Assembly (NCBI GenBank): GCA_910577685.1
Contig: CAJTOH010000080.1
Span: forward strand, 1-8,240
DNA from: an uncultured Dorea sp.
Lineage (GTDB): Bacteria; Bacillota; Clostridia; Lachnospirales; Lachnospiraceae
Length of the DNA: 8,240 nt
Direction of reading: 5' to 3'
Shown here: positions 5,910 through 8,240 of the stretch, piece by piece
Layout: each line of letters begins with the position of its first letter
Position numbering within the stretch: position 1 is the first letter of the stretch
Notes under the pieces: model-generated
Database searches by the model: none
Seen by the model: only the letters and a program-made list of their open reading frames with translations
Told to the model about the DNA's origin: nothing
Program-made: the position numbers and the translations under genes

Positions 5910-6541
5910 TTATGATGCATCTGATTTTATCTGTTTTGTTTCTTTAATTATGGTTCGCATAGATGACTTGGTAATAAATTCGTAGTCTGTTCGGAAATTG
6001 AAAGCCCTATGTAAAGCATCGGTTAATTCCGTTCTTGTATTAAGATGGGATGTACCCATTGGCAGTGTTTAACAGTGTCATACGCATAGAACGCAGCGTT
6101 TCTAAAATCTGGCTATATAATCATTTCTAAGCTTTTTTCTAATAGACGGTAGAGGAGAGGGCTGACATAACAGGTCATAAAGTGTGTCTTGATTCGATCA
6201 TCCCTTCTAATGAATACAGGTCGTGCTTCAAATTCTGTTTTCATAATCCTGAAGTTTTCTTCGATTTTCTATCGCTGTATGTTGATTTTTATGATTTCAC
6301 TGATATCGCCTTCCAAGTTTGTAATGACAGCATAAAAGCAGCTATCGTACATCTCTTCCTTTTGGATTTGTTCCTGATCGAGATTATAAACCTTTTTTTC
6401 GGCAAACTCACCCTCAGGGGTTACAGCTGTTTTTTGACAAATCGCATAGGATCATTTTGAGTTTTTCCCTTGCGTTTTCGTCCTTGCGTCTCGATGATCT
6501 TTTTGGCACAGTCAATCTGGCGGGTACGTATATTTTGTGCA
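5910..6541 (-). pseudogene. IS1634-like (IS4-superfamily) transposase, C-terminal relic
   Basis: Reading the minus strand and switching frames recovers the C-terminal third of an IS1634-type DDE transposase, about 210 residues. In order: RQIDCAKKIIE (near 6520), NDPMRFVKK, TAVTPEGEFAEKKVYNLD, YAVITNLEGDISEIIKI, KIEENFRIMKTEFEARPVFI with the conserved E of the catalytic triad region, DDRIKTHFMTC, QILETLRSM, ANGYIPS, TRTELTDALHRAFNFRTDYE and a stop at 5910-5912. Lesions seen: a one-base loss in the A6 run (plus-strand T run 6430-6435); an amber at 6269-6271 where the family has Trp (RRW); a frame change near 6115; and a one-base gain near 6040. The N-terminal ~300 residues are absent, the homology stopping within a few bases of the tRNA at 6543. 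Long-dead insertion. Confidence 0.85.
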
Positions 6542-6542
6542 T

Positions 6543-6615
6543 GCTCCATTGGATTAGATGGCAGAGCGCTCGAATTTTAATCGAGAGACCGTGAGTTCGA
6601 ATCTCACATGGGGCA
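6543..6615 (+). tRNA. tRNA-Lys(UUU)-like, possibly degenerate
   Basis: A 73-base cloverleaf. The acceptor GCTCCAT/ATGGGGC (6543-6549/6608-6614) has one U-G pair. The anticodon stem is CTCGA/TCGAG with loop ATTTTAA, giving anticodon UUU. The T arm GTGAG-TTCGAAT-CTCAC is perfect, with discriminator A 6615 and no encoded CCA. Odd points: the D stem reads GATT/GAGC, so A11 faces G24 where C11-G24 is near universal; position 32 is A rather than a pyrimidine; and U3-G70 replaces a C-G pair. Three changes at usually conserved places suggest a decaying or spare copy. The IS1634 relic ends about one base upstream, so any original promoter has been displaced. Confidence 0.75.
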
Positions 6616-6652
6616 TTACCGCCTGAATATATGTAAAGACAGGTGAATGGGC

Positions 6653-6932
6653 ATGGAACTGCCAACAATAGATATGATACGGACAGGAGAGAATATTAAC
6701 AGACTGCGGAAGCAGGCGGGATTATCAGTAAAGGAGCTGCAGAATATTTTGGGTTTTTCTACACCGCAGGCGATTTACAAGTGGCAGCAGGGGGGGAGCA
6801 TTGCCATCCATAGATAATCTGGTCGTGCTTGCGGCGGTACTTCGGGTCAGAAGGGATGATATTTTGGCGATAAATATGGCAGTACAAATGCAGAGGGGGC
6901 ATGAAACGTATATGGGATGTTTTGAGTTCTGA
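6653..6932 (+). pseudogene. Small XRE-family HTH regulator, frameshifted at a G7 run
   Basis: From ATG 6653 (AGGTGA at 6641-6646 as ribosome binding site) the frame reads MELPTIDMIRTGENINRLRK, QAGLSVKELQNILGFSTPQA, IYKWQQGG, a helix-turn-helix of the XRE type. It then runs into a stop at 6815-6817. Shifting by one base after the run of seven G (6790-6796) restores the expected continuation, ALPSIDNLVVLAAVLRVRRDD, ILAINMAVQMQRGHETYMGC, to TGA 6930-6932. With six G the whole ~92-residue protein would be in one frame. Stand-alone proteins of this size with a KWQxGxxLPSIDNL segment are common in Lachnospiraceae. The lesion may be real decay, a slippage-prone switch or a homopolymer sequencing error. 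A second possible start is ATG 6647. Confidence 0.8.
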
Positions 6933-6946
6933 TCCATTAATTTTCC

Positions 6947-7031
6947 GTTTGCGTGTCCGAGTGGTCGAAGACACCATCCTGCTAAGATGGTGTGCGGTAA
7001 CGCACCGAAGGTTCGAATCCTTCCGCAAACG
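6947..7031 (+). tRNA. tRNA-Ser(GCU)
   Basis: An 85-base class II tRNA. The acceptor GTTTGCG/CGCAAAC (6947-6953/7024-7030) is perfect, with discriminator G 7031 as expected for serine. The anticodon arm is CCATC-CTGCTAA-GATGG, anticodon GCU, reading AGC/AGU. The long variable arm is TGTGCGGTAACGCACC with a GTGCG/CGCAC stem, and the T arm is GAAGG-TTCGAAT-CCTTC. The CCA end is not encoded. All stems are intact, unlike the tRNA-Lys-like copy 330 bases upstream. It begins 14 bases after the end of the XRE pseudogene. No integrase or duplicated 3' end that would mark an attachment site was seen nearby. Confidence 0.93.
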
Positions 7032-7111
7032 CTTTAAAGTTTTAACCTAATAGTGATAGAAACATCCCGCTTTAAATCTTTTTTCATATATAAACTGCTA
7101 AAAATTATGTT

Positions 7112-7555
7112 TTATCTTGAAACGCGGCCGTGGACAAAGGAGGCGAGGACCTTTGGTGCATAGCGCTGGCTCATATGAAGCTGTTGGCTGTTGATTAGAA
7201 TGATAGTATTGTCGTAAATGCTATGGATTTTCGATAAAGAGACAAGACAGTTTTGTCTGCATCGGATGAATCCATATGGCGTCAAGAATTTCTGTTCATT
7301 TGTCAGAGAACCATACTTTTGGTATATTCCATGTTCTGTATGGACTGTAATAGTATGTGTTTGTATTTCCAGATAGTTAATGTCATCTATTTTAATTTTT
7401 GTAACGGTGTTTTTGGTTTTGCAGATGTATTCTTCCTGTGTGTTTGAATAAAGTTGCAGGGCTTTTTCTAAGCCGGAAAATCCATGCTGGTCTAAGAAAG
7501 CAGTCAGAGAATAGTGTAATGATTCGTTTTGTGTCAATTTTTGTATCCAGTTCAT
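7112..7555 (-). CDS. Stand-alone LytTR-family DNA-binding regulator
   Basis: A complete 147-residue protein on the minus strand; AAAGGA about nine bases before the ATG supports the start. Residues 1-40 are a helical leader without receiver-domain Asp pockets. About residues 42-140 are a LytTR domain: EYICKTKNTVTKIKIDDINY, LEIQTHTITVHTEHGIYQKY, GSLTNEQKFLTPYGFIRCRQ, NCLVSLSKIHSIYDNTIILI, QQLHMSQRYAPKV. The GFIRCRQNCLVSLSKI block, the core of the family, is well preserved. LytTR domains bind direct repeats spaced by about two helical turns. With no receiver, activity would be set by expression level or an unknown partner. It is divergent from the SIR2-like gene with a shared 303-base intergenic region, which suggests it may control that gene; this is inference. 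Confidence 0.87.
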   Translation of the reverse strand: MNWIQKLTQNESLHYSLTAFLDQHGFSGLEKALQLYSNTQEEYICKTKNTVTKIKIDDINYLEIQTHTITVHTEHGIYQKYGSLTNEQKFLTPYGFIRCRQNCLVSLSKIHSIYDNTIILINSQQLHMSQRYAPKVLASFVHGRVSR

Positions 7556-7579
7556 GTTTATATGTCCTTTTTGTGGGGT

Positions 7580-7607
7580 TCTATATATAAGACAACTGAG
7601 GTGACAA
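7580..7607 (-). promoter_or_regulatory. Promoter of the LytTR gene
   Basis: On the minus strand TTGTCA (plus 7602-7607) and TATAGA (plus 7580-7585) are 16 bases apart. Transcription would start near 7573, giving a very short leader to the ATG at 7555 that just accommodates the ribosome binding site. Confidence 0.6.
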
Positions 7608-7647
7608 AAACTGACGGGATATGAGGAAATTTAATAGAAATTTTATT

Positions 7648-7678
7648 ATATGATGTGAAAGGGTGCGGATATGATGTG
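7648..7678. repeat. 10-bp direct repeat with 21-bp period upstream of the SIR2 promoter
   Basis: ATATGATGTG occurs at 7648-7657 and again at 7669-7678, start to start 21 bases, on one face of the helix. A second 7-base pair GTGCGGA at 7663-7669 and 7676-7682 overlaps the second copy. The block ends seven bases before the -35 box at 7685, where an activator would sit. Paired ~9-bp direct repeats with a ~12-bp spacer are the known target layout of LytTR proteins such as AgrA and ComE, and a LytTR gene is next door. The bases themselves only partly fit the published consensus. Confidence 0.55.
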
Positions 7679-7684
7679 CGGAAT

Positions 7685-7713
7685 TTGTCATATACTGGAA
7701 AAAATCGTATAAT
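7685..7713 (+). promoter_or_regulatory. Near-consensus promoter of the SIR2-like gene
   Basis: TTGTCA (7685-7690) and a perfect TATAAT (7708-7713) are separated by exactly 17 bases. A start near 7720 gives an unusually long leader of about 140 bases to the ATG at 7859. Confidence 0.8.
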
Positions 7714-7739
7714 AAATATAATATATTAGGAAGAATATG

Positions 7740-7809
7740 AACAGAGGATAATTGTTAGTTATCTGTTGTCAAAAGCTTTTTTAGAATCTACTTTTCAATG
7801 CTTTTTTAG
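7740..7809 (+). promoter_or_regulatory. Leader of the SIR2-like gene: bulged hairpin and repeated T tracts
   Basis: AACAG+ATAA (7740-7744, 7748-7751) pairs with TTAT+CTGTT (7759-7767), nine pairs interrupted by a 3-base bulge. After it, GCTTTTTTAG occurs twice, at 7775-7784 and 7800-7809, a 25-base period. A hairpin followed by T runs in a 5' leader could attenuate transcription, but the first T run is eight bases past the stem and partly forms its own AAAAGCTTTT palindrome, so a functional terminator is not secure. Confidence 0.35.
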
Positions 7810-7858
7810 TTGAATGTTAATTTTAAAACAAATAAGTATCATGAAGGGAACGAACTAA

Positions 7859-8240
7859 ATGAATAATTATTCAGATATAAGAATAGGTAAATTAATACAT
7901 CAGTTAAAGATACATCAGTATTGTGAAAAAGATGGAATAACGTTATTTCTTGGTGCTGGATGCTCTTTAGCTAGTTCTCCAAAAGACATTTCCACATGGG
8001 GGATAGTAAAGGATATTGTACGAAATCACCTTCAAAATAATTCAGAAATACCAGAGTCTTGGTCGGAATTATATAGATTGTTTGTAAATCTGGCATGGAA
8101 TGGACTTGGTAAAAAGGATAAAATAAATCTATTAAAACCATATTTTAATGATTTACAACCTTCGGAAGGATATCTTGCAATAAAGTATTTAGTTGAAAAT
8201 GGATATATAGAAAATATAATTACAACAAATTTTGATCCAT
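7859..8240 (+). CDS. SIR2-like domain protein, N-terminal part (continues beyond window)
   Basis: The first 127 residues of a longer protein, open to the window edge. AAGGGA at 7844-7849, nine bases before ATG, sets the start. Residues 27-36, ITLFLGAGCS, are the NAD-binding glycine motif of sirtuin-like proteins, preceded by a short helix. TTNFDP at 122-127 is the second NAD-site motif (Asn and Asp contacting ribose/nicotinamide). The spacing of about 85 residues and the EGYLAIKYLVENGYIENIIT lead-in fit the bacterial SIR2_2-type family, whose members act as NAD-depleting effectors in antiphage systems. The catalytic His and any C-terminal sensor domain lie beyond the edge, so the system type (STAND/Avs-like, DSR-like, Argonaute- or HerA-linked, other) is unknown. 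GC over 7861-8220 is 105/360 (29%), well below the 45-55% of sampled lines of the AAA-ATPase gene, a sign of horizontal acquisition. Confidence 0.82.
   Translation, partial: MNNYSDIRIGKLIHQLKIHQYCEKDGITLFLGAGCSLASSPKDISTWGIVKDIVRNHLQNNSEIPESWSELYRLFVNLAWNGLGKKDKINLLKPYFNDLQPSEGYLAIKYLVENGYIENIITTNFDP

Noticed and set aside
6182..6460. 92-residue plus-strand frame rich in Phe and Asp
   Set aside because: Antisense of the IS1634 relic; its composition is explained by the complementary transposase codons.
6414..6668. 84-residue minus-strand frame running through the tRNA-Lys
   Set aside because: It crosses a tRNA and is out of frame with the transposase homology. The CEIRTHGLSIKIRAL segment is the usual artefact of translating a tRNA antisense.
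6759..7028. 89-residue minus-strand frame starting MRKDSNLRC
   Set aside because: Translation of the tRNA-Ser antisense, a common annotation artefact.
6543..7031. tRNA genes as integration (att) sites
   Set aside because: No integrase gene and no duplicated tRNA 3' end were seen within the window.
7253..7447. 64-residue plus-strand frame inside the LytTR gene
   Set aside because: Antisense shadow of the well-supported LytTR coding sequence.
1..8240. CRISPR array or other regularly spaced repeat array
   Set aside because: No set of three or more regularly spaced repeats was seen; the only paired repeats are the short ones listed.

Overview
The window looks like a chromosomal piece of a gut-type clostridium, probably Lachnospiraceae. 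This is inferred from the TPP-riboswitch/tenA/thiD/thiE cluster, the AAA-ATPase/PD-(D/E)XK gene, the IS66-, IS1182- and IS1634-like transposase relics, and the style of the XRE and LytTR regulators. No marker gene fixes the species. Much of the region is decayed: only three genes inside the window look intact (flavodoxin-fold reductase, XRE membrane regulator, LytTR regulator), together with one clean tRNA. Another gene runs intact off the right edge.

Left part (1-2340): the tail of an IS66-type transposase and its terminator are followed by a strong promoter and two complete TPP riboswitches in tandem, each with its own intrinsic terminator. They control a thiamine salvage/biosynthesis operon that is physically wrecked. 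tenA has lost its 3' end and is joined to the 3' end of thiD, with the wrong frame after the joint. thiE has lost its C-terminal part.

Middle part (2340-6545): an intact FMN-reductase-like gene and an intact XRE-family membrane regulator, each with a recognisable promoter. Then come an internally deleted IS1182-like transposase relic (minus strand), an AAA-ATPase_like/PD-(D/E)XK gene broken by a frameshift and an internal deletion, and a heavily decayed IS1634-like transposase (minus strand) that stops beside a tRNA.

Right part (6543-8240): a divergent tRNA-Lys(UUU)-like gene, a small XRE regulator frameshifted in a run of seven G, a well-formed tRNA-Ser(GCU), and a stand-alone LytTR regulator on the minus strand. 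Divergent from LytTR, a very AT-rich gene begins whose product opens with a SIR2-like NAD-binding domain (GAGCS and TTNFD motifs) and runs off the window. Its promoter has near-consensus boxes and carries a 10-bp direct repeat with a 21-bp period just upstream of the -35 box, which is the geometry expected of LytTR binding sites. This SIR2 gene, probably an antiphage effector and possibly the first gene of a defence island, is the most promising item, but most of it lies outside the window.
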